Below, in pieces: positions 1-12,805 of a stretch of 64,000 nt of DNA. Position numbers and translations under genes: made by a program. The DNA is from Mytilus galloprovincialis (lineage: Eukaryota > Mollusca > Bivalvia > Mytilida > Mytilidae), in the NCBI RefSeq assembly GCF_965363235.1, contig NC_134845.1, forward strand, positions 61,905,261 through 61,969,260, read 5' to 3'. Numbering within the stretch: position 1 is the stretch's first letter; each line of letters starts with the position of its first letter. Below the pieces are notes generated by a model. It searched no databases. It saw only the letters and a program-made list of their open reading frames with translations, and was not told the DNA's origin.

Positions 1-68
1 CTTAAGCTTAATCATTGAAACAAAATTATTTAAAGTGCAAACTCAAAAGTAAAAATCAATATTAAAAC

Positions 69-150
69 ATAAAGATGTGGCATGATTGCTACTGCGACAC
101 ATTTGCAAAGTTCACATACTATAGGTGAAAACAAGTCATACTAAAAGAAT
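69..150 (-). repeat. Diverged copy of the mussel repeat with the 'gatgtggtatgattgcc' end
   Basis: The stretch beginning agatgtggcatgattgct has the same layout as the short interspersed element seen far more clearly at 35.24 kb (minus orientation relative to the form ending in taccacatctt). I recognise this family as very common in Mytilus sequence. The copy is degraded and short. Confidence 0.5.
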
Positions 151-828
151 TGTATTTCATTTTGTAATGCTTCCCCATTAGTTTTCCCTATGTTGTACAA
201 TTTAAGACGCAGGCAACATTTCATCAATAAACGGAGTAATAATGAACTGTAGCATAATTGCAATCCAACGATCTTGAATACGATTCATCAATATTAATGT
301 TATCAGTAATTTAACAGGTCTGAAACACTACCTTATATTGAAATACATTACTAAGAATATGTATGTCTTAACACATGTAAATGTTTATTTACGTGTAAAA
401 AAAAAAAATTACCTGGATTTTTTACCGATCTACTACAAGACTTGGATTTTGATATATTACAGTATTTAGGACTTTCAAACTGTTCCCTTTGTTCTGAAGA
501 TAGCGAAGCAAGCAACCGTAGTTTCATTTGTTTTCGTCTTTGCAATTTTTTTTTCTAATGGAGATATTTGAATTTTATTTTTATTTTTAACGGACTCAGA
601 CATTTCCCAACCTTAATACAATCATTAATGATTTTATCCATGCTATGTGCGACAAGGAGGGAACTTTGACATGTTTTGTGAAAATAGCAGCGTTGGATCT
701 AAACCTGTTATTATTCTTTTATTCATTAGATAAATGTAATCTCCTTTTGTATATGAAGCTAGGCAGTTGTTTTTTTGTTGTTGTTGTTATTTTATATTGT
801 TTAACACGATGTACGTTTATATATAAAC

Positions 829-1089
829 ATGGCAGTGTACCAATACCTATTAACCGCTGACCAACGTAAACAACATAAACGCGATATTGCTCTGTTACAC
901 GCCGGATCGCTACAGCTATCTACCGAAACCAGAAGGTATGTCAGGCCACTAGTTTCTGTTCATAACAAACTTTGTGTAATTGTAAGAACAAGTGTGTTGG
1001 ATCGAAAAGTACTTGATTTTGTCAACGAGGATTCGAAATTAGTTGAAACAGTTACTATGAATAGCAGTTTCAAGCAAAAGTATGTGTAA
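829..1089 (+). CDS. Unrecognised small ORF or first exon (86 codons)
   Basis: The frame opens with ATG in good context (aaacATGGc), about 10 bases after a TATATA stretch, and runs 86 codons. Base composition is visibly richer in G+C than the flanks, which suggests coding. Two good splice donors lie inside it (AAG|GTATGT at 935/936 and AAAA|GTATGT at 1079/1080), and an acceptor-like CAG sits at 835-837, so it may be one exon of a spliced gene. The product is basic and mixed (begins MAVYQYLLTADQRK), with no motif I recognise. It lies 2.5 kb upstream of the first visible exon of the reductase gene on the same strand, but contains neither the carrier-domain serine motif nor the TGxxGFLG motif expected there. 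It may belong to that gene's linker, to another gene, or be a chance frame. Confidence 0.3.
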   Translation: MAVYQYLLTADQRKQHKRDIALLHAGSLQLSTETRRYVRPLVSVHNKLCVIVRTSVLDRKVLDFVNEDSKLVETVTMNSSFKQKYV

Positions 1090-3616
1090 TTCTTTTGTGA
1101 AACGAAAGTTATTTTACGTTTGAATACTAATTTTTATAGTTTAAATATTCCTGTAAATCTACTACTTTGAGTAATGTGATATTTAAATGAATTTTAAAAA
1201 TGAGAGTCATTTTTGATCGATCATTTTGATTGATTAATTGAATTTGTATTAATTTAAATGATAAATCTATTTATAATTTTCCAAAGCGATAGTTTAAAAA
1301 AAAATGTTATGAACATATAAACTTAAAATGGTTTGTAAATATGTGTCTCATAATCCAACTGCATTGCTTTTCATTGAATTTTCTAATGTAAATTTATATT
1401 ATGTATTGTGTAATGTACAATCAGTATATGAACCAATATTAAAAGAAATGTATTATTATCTATTTTATTATTTATTATATAATATTGTTTGAATGTACAC
1501 CAATATCTTATTACGTCAACAAAAATTGGCACCGTGCAATACAATCAGTGACAACAACTTAAATATGCCCATGCAAAATGACAATATTTCAGATAGTTTT
1601 AGCTTAGTAATACTTGTAAATGTCTTTTGTTTACTTATTAGTAGATATTATTTTTATTTGATGAGTATCTATGACCATAGTTCATATTTCATTTGTGCAG
1701 TCAAGGAATCTAAATTGAGAAAAGAAAAAAACAAACAAATAGGGAAATGTAAAAATTGTATTTGGATAATAAATCTCTTTTCTTTGTAGAAAGTAATAAA
1801 ACTGATATTTTCGATTTTTTTTTAATAAAAAATGAAAGTTTCAATTGATACGCATGTGCTTTGTAACCAAAGCAGGGATGTGATTTTCAACACATTTTTG
1901 TATTATATGATAGTTTTGGGAGTTTTCTATACAAGTCATATTTAATACCTGTAAAGATCGTAGTATTTACTTGTAAATAATGTTAAAGTATTATTATCTG
2001 ATTTCTTCATTTTCTTTTTAAGATTTGGATAGATTTTTTCTTCAATCATTATAAAAACTATATAATAATAAGCTTGTAAGAATAACTACGTATAGCAAAT
2101 AGAACAAACATTAAATATAAACCTTGCGAGGGTTGCAGGTATTCTTGTGTCTTAAAAATGCATGTGTTTATACATTTATCTTCGAGTTCAATAATCACGC
2201 ACACTACAACTTGTAAGCATAATACGCTATTGCATATTAAATGTATGGACTAAGTATGATCATAATGATTTCATTTTTATAATATCAATTTAATTATATT
2301 TGATATCATATGTAATAATGTAACAAGAACAAATATATATCGTGACATACTCCTATACATATATTTACATTCAAATATATAAATACACATTATATAAGTT
2401 ATTACATTTAATTATGCACAACCAAATGTCTGTATATGAATAAACTTTGATATGCATTATATCATGTTTTATTTCAAATATGTTGGCTTCATGATAACAA
2501 CCTTAAAATCAAATGTTTCATGGTCATGATGGCACGATGCAACATGTACATAGTTTACAGTTTACAAGGTTCATTTTAAGGAATAGATCGTTTGTAGTCA
2601 AACTATAATAAATAATTTTGACTAAGAATTGTTTGAAACATTGGGAACTGTATGTTTGTCAAATTTCCGACAACCTTATTTATTATTTATTATACTTTTT
2701 CGATCTTTTTTCTGCTGCGTCATCTATATGTATGGTACCTTGGTAAACAAAAAAAGACTTGTTCTTAAACTTAAACTGAATAACATGTTGATATTAAAGC
2801 TATCCAGTTGTTATTTCTCTCTTCAAATGTGAATGATCTGATATGTAGCTATTCCCAATGACTACTTCAAATATATAATCTATAAGGATTTAAAAAAAAT
2901 CAAAATGAAAATCTTTTGAGTGTTTAAACTAGTATCGTCTTTTCCGCGTAAAACGTTTAAGAACCGGGTATATTTCTCCAAATTGGTAAATAAAATTCTT
3001 ATCATATTAAATTATTACAAATTGTCCCTCTAGATAATATTTTAGCCATTAATAACTATCAGAAAAACTTGTGTTCAATGTAATTATCCAATACCACCAG
3101 ATTACCATCTTCATATCCGTCGTGTACGTTTCATAATAATGATATTCTATTTTTCTTAATTGTCGGGACACTAAATATATAGTTTGAAGCACAATATCAT
3201 GGGTAGTTGTATGAAATATACAAAGTCATATATATAAACACGAAGAACAACTCTTTTTTAATTGTATTTTGAATTATTATAAATTAAAGCATGAACTTTT
3301 TCTAAATGGACACCACTTAAAATATTTACCCAGATATGTTGTCCTCTGTTTCTTCTGGAAATGTATCTTGTATTTTGTAGTGATGTTATGCCTTTGTATC
3401 ATTACAATTCAGGCCAATGATTTCCTCTTTAATACTGATCTTGTTTTGTACAATGTTCAGACGTATTTGTATATAGACACCAGGTTTAGAACATGACGCC
3501 AAATCTAGCAAATTTTATGATTGTGATATAATGCCAATATAATGTAGTCATCATTAATGATAAACCCAAAGGAGATTATAATGGCCATTTTGTTTGGAGT
3601 TTTTATATTGTTTCAG
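1090..3616. other. AT-rich non-coding stretch, probably intron of the A-T-R gene
   Basis: No splice-bounded coding segment is evident. I looked in the plus-strand frames for the TGxxGFLG nucleotide-binding motif that should precede the first reductase exon at 3617 and did not find it. Open frames of 60-100 codons here are hydrophobic, poly-Leu/Phe-like translations of AT-rich DNA. The stretch ends in the acceptor tatattgtttcag at 3616. Confidence 0.5.
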
Positions 3617-6600
3617 TGTATTATAATATGTTTGGTAAGGGAAGTACAAGACACGACACCATACGAAAGACTTGAAAAGTCATTACGTCGGTTTGGAATA
3701 TTGCCACCATATCAAGGCAATACTTCACAAAAACAAACTTTGGTGCAGTCCAAGTTTGCAGAAAGAGTGGATATTATACAAGGTAGGATATCATTGTTTA
3801 AATGAAAAATCTACAGAATAATTTTATACAATCTCATATATTTTAAAATAAGAACAAACTTATGAAAATCGTCGAACTAAGTTAAATTTCTTATTAAAAG
3901 CATTTAAATGTGTTTACTACTATATGTATGATTATATAGATATTAGAATATGTGGTATGAGTGTTAATGAGACTCTTAATCTAAGTCACAATTTGTAAAA
4001 GTAAAATCACTATAGGTCAAGGTACTGTTTTTAGCACGGAGCATTTGTTCAAACAGAACAACAAGCTTTAAGGAGCCCCAAAATGTATACTTATGTTCCA
4101 ATCATGACGTATATGGAGAATGATTACTACGTACAAGAAAGCTGTTGCATCAGTGCTTTTAAATGGTAAAGTTTGAATGAATTGTATTAGCCGTTATCAA
4201 ATGATTGTGTCACCGATGACCAGATATATGTTTCACTTGTGATAACCACATTCTAGATCTTTGTTCTTCAGTTTTAACGCTACTATGTTCAAATGTTTCT
4301 GTATTACGACGGTGTAAGACGAGGAGCAGTACACTCAAACAGGCTTACACCTCCAGTGTTTTTTGACGAATGATATTTTATATGAATGTTTTGTTGTTGT
4401 TGTTTTTCTTTTCGCCGTGTTAAGTGTTGTCTGCATTAATTCTATGTATGAATAACATTTGTGTATGTATGTCCGCTCTTGTTTGTGGATAAAAAGGATG
4501 CACGGTTGGACTGGACTTATCTAGAATAAAAAAGTGCGAGTCCTACTATTGAACATTTAAGATACGAGCAACAACGTTTTGACAACTCTACTTAAATTAT
4601 AAAATTCTATTATTGGTTATTTGAAAAACAAGGTCATAATAGATAGAAAGTATTTTATTGAAAATGTAGTATCTTTGCCACATTAGAAATTAACGTAAAC
4701 ATTAACTTAGAATATTTATTAAAGGAGATGTATCATTGATGAAATTTGGTATGACGGATGAATCATATCATACTCAATCAAGTGATATAGATTTCATCAT
4801 ACATGCTGCGGCTTATATAAACAGAGACCAACCTTATCCGGTAAAGTATATATTTTATCTTAATGACACGAATAGTTTATATATGTCATGTATGTACGTA
4901 GCATATTTGTATTAAAATTCAGATACAAAGGGTTTAATATCTATAGATAGGTCATATGATGGTAGCAAATTAAGACGTTTAGACCAATATTAAGTTGTTA
5001 AAATACATGAAATTAGAATTTCAAAACAAATTTACACATAATAAAAATTGAAAATGTACGTTGGCGTTAAGTCTTTATGGCATTGTATAAAGTGTTGAAC
5101 ATATTTGCTGTATTTGAAAGAATTTATTATGATATTTAAGAATTAAACTTACACTGCAAGTAAACTAATAAGCTTTCAATAATAAAATTTTCAGTAACAT
5201 ATACGTATTTGCCAATCCAACATTGCATAATAGTATTTTCCATTTTCATACTAGTTTGACGTTGTAGGAAAGTGATTGTATTCCGTTTTTCTAATGCTAC
5301 ACGCAAGGTCTGTAGACCAAAATGTTGTACCAAATTTAAATAAACAGACGTAGGTGGCTTGCTTGGTGATTTAATTGATACAAATTCATTTGTTTCAGGC
5401 TTTTGTATTTCCCAATGTGACTGGAACAGAAAATGTTGTGATGTTCTCATGTACTGGTAAAATAAAGCCAATACATTATATCAGGTACATGTAATATATA
5501 TTGTTATCTACATATGTTTTTTTATTGAGCAACATCTTGAAACAAATGCTGTCATTTGTAATGGAAACTGGGATAAATAGAAGAATTATTATATATGTGA
5601 ATGTTATACGTCAAGTAAACATTAGAAACACCTTAAAGTTTAAGTGAGAAGTTACAATATTTAATAGAAAAATCTAAGTTAGGAAAGGGAGTTTATCAAA
5701 ACTATATGAGAAATATGGAATGAACTATAAAATTGAAAGAAAAAAAAACATGTACTTACGAAGAATATTTCTTTACTGTTTTCAGGTATAGAACAATTGA
5801 GTTTTGATTTTATTTAGCGTTTTTTAAATAAATTTAAATATTGTTAAAGGAAATGAAAATGACGTTGCATGATAAAGAACAATTTGTAGCAATGAAGTAT
5901 AAATAAAAAGGCATGTATGCATATTTCAGATAGTACTTGTAGTACCCAAGCAGTGAGAAAAGGTTTAAAAAAAAAATCAGACGTCCAAAAACAGTGGCTT
6001 CCAATAAAAAGTCCATACTAACTTATTACATTGTTTAAACACAATGACAAAAGAATAATCACATTCCAAACAGAGTTAACACAATTTGAAAAATGAAAAT
6101 TCACGCGGATCCTTTCTTAACGGCAGACAAATAATATGTCATGCTAAACAAATGTTATCTTTACACAAAAATTATTATCGATTTTTTATAAGTTTCCACC
6201 TATTATTTTCCAAAGGTGTAAAAACTTCGAAGAGCTCATACTTTAGAAAATACATTCATTTTTGTTGTATTCCTACTCCTAACCAAATTCTTGAAAGCAG
6301 TAGATTATGACAATCAAATACTCAGGTTAATTAAACATGTTAAACGTTGATAGTGGCTGTGACAATTCATATAAAAAAAACCAATATGTATCGTATCTAT
6401 ATATTACGTGTATAGTATGCTAGGAAAAAGTATTACCCGATTACCTTTAGAATTTTTGAGTTTTGTATTTGTAGTACTAATTCAGTCTTCCCTGATGGAA
6501 ACCTAGATTGTTCCGAAGATGAAAACATAGAGCACTTTGATAAAAAATTAATAGATGGATACTCAAAATCGAAGTGGGTAGCAGAACAATTGATCCATAT

Positions 6601-9600
6601 CGCACGAAAGAAAGCAATTCCTTGTGTTATCTATAGATTAGGTAATATGAACACTGCAGTTTATCCTTATGTCTATTGTAGTTGGAAATGAACAGAAATA
6701 CAGGTGTACGCATACGGCCATCTTATATCATTTTTGAAAATAATCAGATATAATCCTTGAAAACGTTTGGAGGGATTTGACAATTTGTATAATCTATAGG
6801 TTGTTTTGTATTGTGTCTACATGTGACTTGCTAAAAAGGGAGATGTTAAGTAAATACTTCAAACAAATGCTTCTCTATTTTGAAACCCGGAATTTGTTTT
6901 TCTCAATCGATATATGAATATCGAAAAGCGGTTTTATTGCTGTTGCCTTTATCTGTAATGCAAGGAAATATTTACGACTTAAAATACAAAGAAGAGTATA
7001 TAATTAAATGCTTGTTTGTAAAATAAACACAAGAAACACTTCAGTTAAAGTGGAAATATTATCTAGTTATTGGCAAAATGTGCGGAAAGGTAATTTATGA
7101 AAGCTATATGAGAAATATGTCCTAGATTATATAAATGAGTAACTATTTTGCCAAATGTGTGTTTATAAAAACTATTTCTTAACGGTCGTCGTGTGCAGAA
7201 AAGGCGAGTTGTAATTATAAAAAGTATATAGTGTTTATTGAAAGTTTTGGTATTGCATAAAAAAAATGGAAAGGGCATTGCATGAAAGAAAAAATAATTT
7301 GAAAAAAGAAAGTATGAATAAAAATATATGGATGCATGTCAGAAAGATAGTACATGCAGTACCCCAGCAAAGAGAGAAAAAAAAAACAGACGTCAAAAAC
7401 AGTCGCTTTTGCATACTCCAACACAATTATAATTAGATGAGTTTTTTATATTGTACATGTTGAATAGGAGATACAGTATTGTATAAGTTCAGATCATCTA
7501 ATATTCAAAACAAACTGACAATGTTTGCTATGTTTTCCTCGTATATCTTTTCTATTGTGCTATGCAAAAACACACAGCAATCTTTACTCTTTAATGGATA
7601 TTATTTTAATATAAACAATACACTCATGAGAAAATATACCAATTATCAGTCCCCATGTTTATTTGTACAGAAAGTATAAGATATACAGATTTAGACTAAT
7701 TGTTTTTTTTCTAAGCTAAAAATAATATTATAATGACTAAATTGTAAGAGAATTTCAAACTAGACAAATACAGATAGATTTTACAGTGATTATTTTTTCC
7801 TCTACTAGAAAGGTTGGTTTAAGCAACATCTGACCCTTTAAACTGAATTTGATTACTTCTTAGTACAAAACAATAGATAACATGTGTACAACTGATGTCA
7901 GTTAAGTTCAACCTTTATATATCCATATCGGTCTAAACGTAAACTTGATTATGTCATGTATGTCTTGAGACAGGACGCACGCATTACAAAATCATTCAGA
8001 TTTGACATTCATGAATCATTCACATCTTTGACAGGTAATATTGCTGGTGACATTGATCAGGGAGTCTCGAATCATCAGAATGCCACTTTAGTAGTGCTTG
8101 AAGCATGTGCCAAATATAAAGTTGCACCTGATGTTGACTGGAATATTGAGATGACCCCTGTGGACTTTCTGGCTGATTTTATTGTTCGCTGTACATATAC
8201 CTTGTCTACCACTCTGGGGAAGACTTACAACATTATCAATGACAAACCTTTGCAGTCAAGGTACATAAAATAATTTGACTGTTAGATGGATATCCTTTTT
8301 TATCAAAAGAAAGTAAAAAAAAAGGAATATTTATAAAGTGCATTTGATTTATGTTACGAATTAAAGATTTACCAGTGTAATGTCTTATTAAAAAAAGTAA
8401 AACATTTCATGTGATAAAAAAATTATCTTCTTCTGTCCAAATTGGTCACCAAATTTAAAAGTTTAACACGTTATATGATATAGAAGACCGTCTGAATAAC
8501 AGCAAAAAATAATAGCAAATATATTCAATTGACTGGATGAATCAACGCTGAATTTCAATAAAAATGTTAGGCAGTGACTTTGTTATAAAAATATCATAAA
8601 TTCTTTGAAACAGAAATAACAAAAAAATTAAAATCCTCAACAGTTTAGACGTTAAAGTGATAAAATCGAAATCATTATGATTATTTATAGTTAAGTAGTA
8701 AACTTAAATTTTAGTATATACAATGATGACTGTGGGAAGTACGATGAAGTTCCTTTCATTTCCAAATGTTATTTTTATAATTTGTAACTTCAGCACTTAA
8801 GAAAAAAGTATTTTTTTTTTCAAATTTCTGATTTTAAAAAAATTGATTAAGATGGGTTATTCACAATGAGTTAACGTGTTTACCAATACGAGTTCGAAAT
8901 GCAAATACAATTTGACACATAAATTAACATACATAGGTCACCATACGGCCTTCAACGTCCATACCGCATAGTCAGCCTTTAAATTCCTTTAAAAGACAAT
9001 GTAAACAATGGTAAAAAGAAATATAAGACATTTATAATTTTAGTAATACTTTGTAATTAAAAAAAAAGGTTCGTGATTTTCATCAATTAATTAATTAATT
9101 AATCCTTTTACCATCAAATTTCATCTTAATCACTAAATAATTTTTATAAAAGCTAATTTTACAGTTTTAAAAATTGTACTTTACAGATTGGTGTATGATT
9201 GGATGAATGGACATGGATATCCTTTAGAGATTATACATATCAAAGACTGGAAAAAAAGGTAACTCTAAATGACATCTAAATTGTGCATGGTACCATTAAA
9301 CGGTTTGCCTGCATAAGAAACCCATGTGAGAATCAAATTTCTCTAGTCAAAGCTAGACTAATTGCATATTAAATAACTATCCAAAAGCCGGAGGGTTATT
9401 AGAACCAATAGACTTTCGTTTACCCTAATTTGTCACATATTACCCTGCGTCTGTATTCAGAAATGAATTCGAAATCTTTACTGTTGTCAGCTTCTACCAT
9501 TTTGTCAACGTCAGTGTATTTTATTCTTCATTTTCATCTCCTGGTATAAAAAAGAAAGTCGATCAACAATGTAAGCTTTATCTGTATAATTCTATTTTGG

Positions 9601-11321
9601 TATGCTCCTACGTTTAGCAAAGGTATACTGCAAACCATTTTATTATACATAGCACTGCGTTGTACATTGGAGGAAACACAATTATGAGTTATACATTTGA
9701 TTTTATAACATTGACTTACCTCTGCACAATGGACACTTTCTCTCGTGGTTTAGTTTGCCACCTATGTTTTATAGAAATTGACAATGATGATCGGATGAAC
9801 AAATTTTTTTCGACACACGAGATGTTAACTTTCCATTTCAATGTAGCAATATAACAGCAGCGCCTTTGTATGGAGGTTGAATCTCCTAGCTATAACGGCG
9901 GTCCAGGTCTTGTCTTTCCTATCATGGTTTCATTGAAAGGGGGTTACTACTTACAAGGAAGCTATTAAACCAATAGTTCTTACCGGTGAAGTTGGAATCA
10001 TCCCTTCGTAAATTTTAGGGACAAGTTGAGTCACCGTAACGCAATATCCGTTTCACAGATGATAACGGATATGTTCCTCGTGTTGTAACTACGATCCTGT
10101 CCCCTTTTAATGAATATGACCTTCAAAATTAGACTGATTACTGGACGAGTACTAACATGGGCAATACGGGATCAACAATTGGAATAGTTTTATCAATGTA
10201 GTGCCATAAAATATTCCTGCTATCCCCTACTTTCTTTCATAAATTTATACCATATAGTTTAAAAAAATCATATTTGTAATTGCCAAAAAACCCTTGTCAA
10301 TGTTTTATAATTTTTTAAACAAAGGGTTTAAATGTTAAATGAATGCAGGCTAGAAGGAATTATTTCCCAATACATTTAAAATGGTTTTTTCTCGAAAACA
10401 AGCTCGAAGCCCCTTCTTTATTTCTGAATTTTAAGTTTCTTTGATTATATTCCATCAATTTCAAATAGTTTTCTAAAAGCTTGTTATCTCAAAACAGAGT
10501 AGTTAACATAGGAGATTTATATGTTTAATAAATTAAAAACGTCTTTTATAGAATTCTAGAAGAGCTGAAAGGAGAAAAAAATCACGGAGATACTGAAACC
10601 AATTTGCAAAGTCTGTTAGAGTTAAATCAAAAGTATGTATATTTGATGATATAAACTAGTGTATACTGTACCATGCAAAAGACATAATTGCTTTCAAATT
10701 TTAACCACAATTGACACAAAAGTAAAATAACACACATGTCGAATACACCGTATGCTAAGTCTGTACATGTATAAAAGGAAGTGAAATGAATTTATGGACA
10801 GGTTTTTTCTCTTTGAAATTGATAAAAAGACGAATTGCTGTAGTAAAGTTAATATGATTTGTGTTATAAGAATTTATAATGTATTATGCACAAATCTATT
10901 TTTGCAGCTTGAAGTTTTACAAATTTGTTAAATAAGCACTGTGAAAATATCATGTGTTCATAAGTTAATAAATAACATCTTCACGATTGTGCGGTCTTGA
11001 GAAACCAGGGAATGATGTATTGTGATTTATTGCATTCACTTCTGACACATAATAAGTTCGTTTAATAACAGTTCTGTTATATGTAACCACCAACCATTTC
11101 ACATACTAAGTAGGTATTAAAACGTTTGTCTTGACTTTTGTATTAATTGATGTTTTTCCTTTTCCAATAGTGACGATTTCTGTTCCACTTTGAAGACCTA
11201 CAAGACCGGCAATTTCAAAGAGGCATTAACAGATTTCAAGTTATCATATCCATACACTGATTACATATTACTGCAAAAATATGTTGAATGGTTATCTCAG
11301 CATGGATACACTGTTCCTTAA
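3617..11321 (+). CDS. NRPS-like A-T-R protein, 3' part: thioester-reductase domain (9 exons, 5' end outside or missing)
   Basis: The role inferred from the family is reductive release of a carrier-bound acyl chain with NAD(P)H, as in aminoadipate-reductase-like and carboxylate-reductase-like enzymes. I read exons at 3617-3782, 4725-4840, 5399-5456, 6216-6246, 6475-6641, 8035-8260, 9187-9258, 10552-10632 and 11171-11321. They sum to 1068 bases, in frame throughout, giving 355 residues and a TAA stop. Counting from 3617, the landmarks are: CLVRE at residues 5-9 (end of the second Rossmann strand), GDVSL at 56-60, DFIIHAAA at 78-85, NVTGTENV at 100-107, STNSVFP at 124-130, the short-chain-dehydrogenase pair YSKSK (Tyr153, Lys157), a MTPVDFLAD segment, and the typical C-terminal ending YVEWLSQHGYTVP. 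The preceding TGxxGFLG exon and the A and T domains are not in the window. All donors and acceptors are GT/AG except the donor after 6246. Substrate unknown. Confidence 0.88.
4040..4330 (-). repeat. Diverged Mytilus interspersed repeat (same family as 25.85 kb)
   Basis: The order gattactacgtacaagaaagc / gtgtcaccgat / gataaccacattc matches, in inverse orientation, the family copies at 25.85 and 27.87 kb and the copy at 9.94 kb. It lies within the intron between the first two reductase exons. Strongly diverged. Confidence 0.45.
5610..6025 (+). repeat. Intronic duplication, copy 1
   Basis: This 0.4 kb stretch matches 7020-7428 in the same orientation. Shared landmarks in order are agaaacac near the start, ctatatgagaaatatg, gcattgcatgaaag versus cgttgcatgataaag, agatagtac, and agacgtc followed by aaaacagt near the end. 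Copy 1 lies between the third exon and the 31-base exon of the reductase gene. Confidence 0.7.
6216..6246 (+). other. 31-base mini-exon of the reductase gene with a non-GT donor
   Basis: The acceptor is ttttccaaag. The exon adds Val-Lys-Thr-Ser-Lys-Ser-Ser-Tyr-Phe and two bases of a Ser codon, filling exactly the conserved slot before STNSVFP. Without it the flanking exons are out of frame, because the exon ending at 5456 leaves one base and the exon starting at 6475 needs two. The following bases are AAAATA rather than GT. Either the splice site is non-canonical, or this haplotype is mutated, or the base call is wrong. Confidence 0.6.
7020..7428 (+). repeat. Intronic duplication, copy 2
   Basis: Second copy of the 5610-6025 segment, lying in the intron between the exons ending at 6641 and starting at 8035. 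The two copies are diverged with many small indels, so the event is old. It could be a local segmental duplication or two insertions of one unnamed element. Confidence 0.7.
8935..8990 (-). repeat. Fragment of the mussel 'ccgcatagtcagc' repeat
   Basis: Contains aggtcaccatacggccttcaa and ataccgcatagtcagcc, the internal part of the family seen nearly whole at 35.24-35.38 kb. It lies in an intron of the reductase gene. Confidence 0.75.
9880..10150 (-). repeat. Mytilus interspersed repeat, inverse copy (family of 25.85 kb)
   Basis: Carries tactacttacaaggaagcta, ggtgaagttggaatcatccc, ttcgtaaattttagggac, gtttcacagatgataacgg and gttgtaactacgatcctgtc in order. This is the distal part of the family represented by 25848-26140 and 27870-28110, read in reverse. 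Intronic. Confidence 0.75.
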
Positions 11322-12199
11322 GTACACAAGACTCACATCTCAGGTGAGTTACTATATTTATTGTCGTCTGTCTTGTAAAAGGATTATATTCACTTCAAAC
11401 TTAGTACAGTATGACCATGGTGTACAAAAGTTTATGTTTGTCCTTACACAAGTAACACTTCGGTGTCACATATGAGGCACAGAATCTGATCATCTTTTTC
11501 GAAGAACCTAAAATCGACACCAGTTTTGAATGGAAATTATATTGCTCAGTCTCTAGTTTTCTATGTTGTCCTCTGTAAACCGTTATTGTCTTATGGTTTT
11601 TCCCATGACTCTGTAATTTGTTTAAGACTTATCAGTTTGAATATATAAGTGATATCATCTATGCATAACGTGTTTAAATGTTATAGCAGAAAAAAACAAG
11701 TATATTCTATTCAGGTCATGCCGATTTGCAGGCAGAACTATAGAACGAGTTTCTAAAGTGAATTTTTAAAGTATTACTATTGACAAGTTTATTTCTAATT
11801 CGCAGAGTTATTTTAGAGAAAATTTACTTTCTTAAAAATGAAAAAAGTATGTAATGATCATGCGTTCGAATCGCTTTACTAGATTTACTTCCCACGGAAA
11901 CGATAACAGATGAATATTTGAAAGTCGCGTTTGTCATACAAAACAAAATGCATGATGCACAAGACATATGATATAAACGACAAGAGAGCAGATCATGAAC
12001 ATGTCCAAATGTGTCTGGTGAGCGACAAATAAATTACATTGTATCGATGATATGCGCTGAAAAAACTCGCCAAAAGGTTAAATTAGGCGACCATTCAATT
12101 GGTGCTTTAGGCATATAATTCTCCAAATCAAATGATTTATAATCAAGCTAAATAAAACAAATGTTAATCATGCCTCACTCAGGGCCATATAATTTTTCG

Positions 12200-12440
12200 G
12201 TGTTCTCCCGTACGTCATGTCAGTTCGCCCTTATGTCCAGCTTAATGTCAAAGGTGTTGGCCAATATAAGTTATGATGTGTTAGTCTAATCAACTTGAAA
12301 CTTTCATAAAGTACAAATGTTTGATTTTTTGGTATTTTAACGCCATTTTTACGCACCACATTAAGGCGTTTTAGGGCGGTCAGTTTTTACTGGTAGTGGA
12401 AGCCGGAGTGCCCGGAGAAAGCCATCGACTACACATGTTA
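12200..12440 (+). repeat. Probable molluscan interspersed repeat fragment
   Basis: The segment is more GC-rich than its surroundings and ends in ggaagccggagtgcccggag, a string I associate with dispersed molluscan repeats. No reading frame and no terminal repeats seen. Confidence 0.35.
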
Positions 12441-12667
12441 GATATAGTCTTTCAAATTTAGTGTTAAATTAGAGTTTTGATCCCATTTTCACGTTCAACT
12501 GCAACTATAAAATGATTATGCGAGTGGGGTATATGTGTATCATGAACACTTTCTTGTTGATTTTATGTCATTTTGGCACCACGTGTACGAACATTTCATT
12601 TTGCATAATACGTGTAATATATAGATAGATAGATATATGTGTATAATTCCCAATTTCTATTTTACAG

Positions 12668-12805
12668 ACGCAAACCAAATTTGATATGACGTCCTTCTAT
12701 ATGATCCTAGTAGCAAATGACATTGACAAACGTGTACTTTATGCTGTAGAGCGACCACATTATATGAGTGTTAATGAATTATTCGTAGAGTTATATAAGA
12801 ATTAA
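12668..12805 (+). other. Possible downstream 3'-UTR exon of the reductase gene
   Basis: A strong donor (CAG|GTGAGT) sits at 11343/11344, 22 bases after the reductase stop, and a good acceptor (ctattttacag) ends at 12667. The exon that follows is open for 46 codons to TAA at 12803-12805. It joins in phase with a second frame of the last reductase exon (from ATG 11281), not with the reductase frame itself. The simplest reading is a spliced 3' UTR; a remnant of an older C-terminal extension is also possible. No AATAAA is evident just downstream. Confidence 0.4.

Noticed and set aside
475..603. Minus-strand frame starting MSESVKNKNKIQ, 42 residues
   Set aside because: Short, Lys/Asn-rich as expected from AT-rich DNA, and no supporting context.
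5136..5471. 111-codon minus-strand frame
   Set aside because: It overlaps the plus-strand reductase exon 5399-5456, whose motif NVTGTENV and splice sites are convincing; the minus frame shows no family features.
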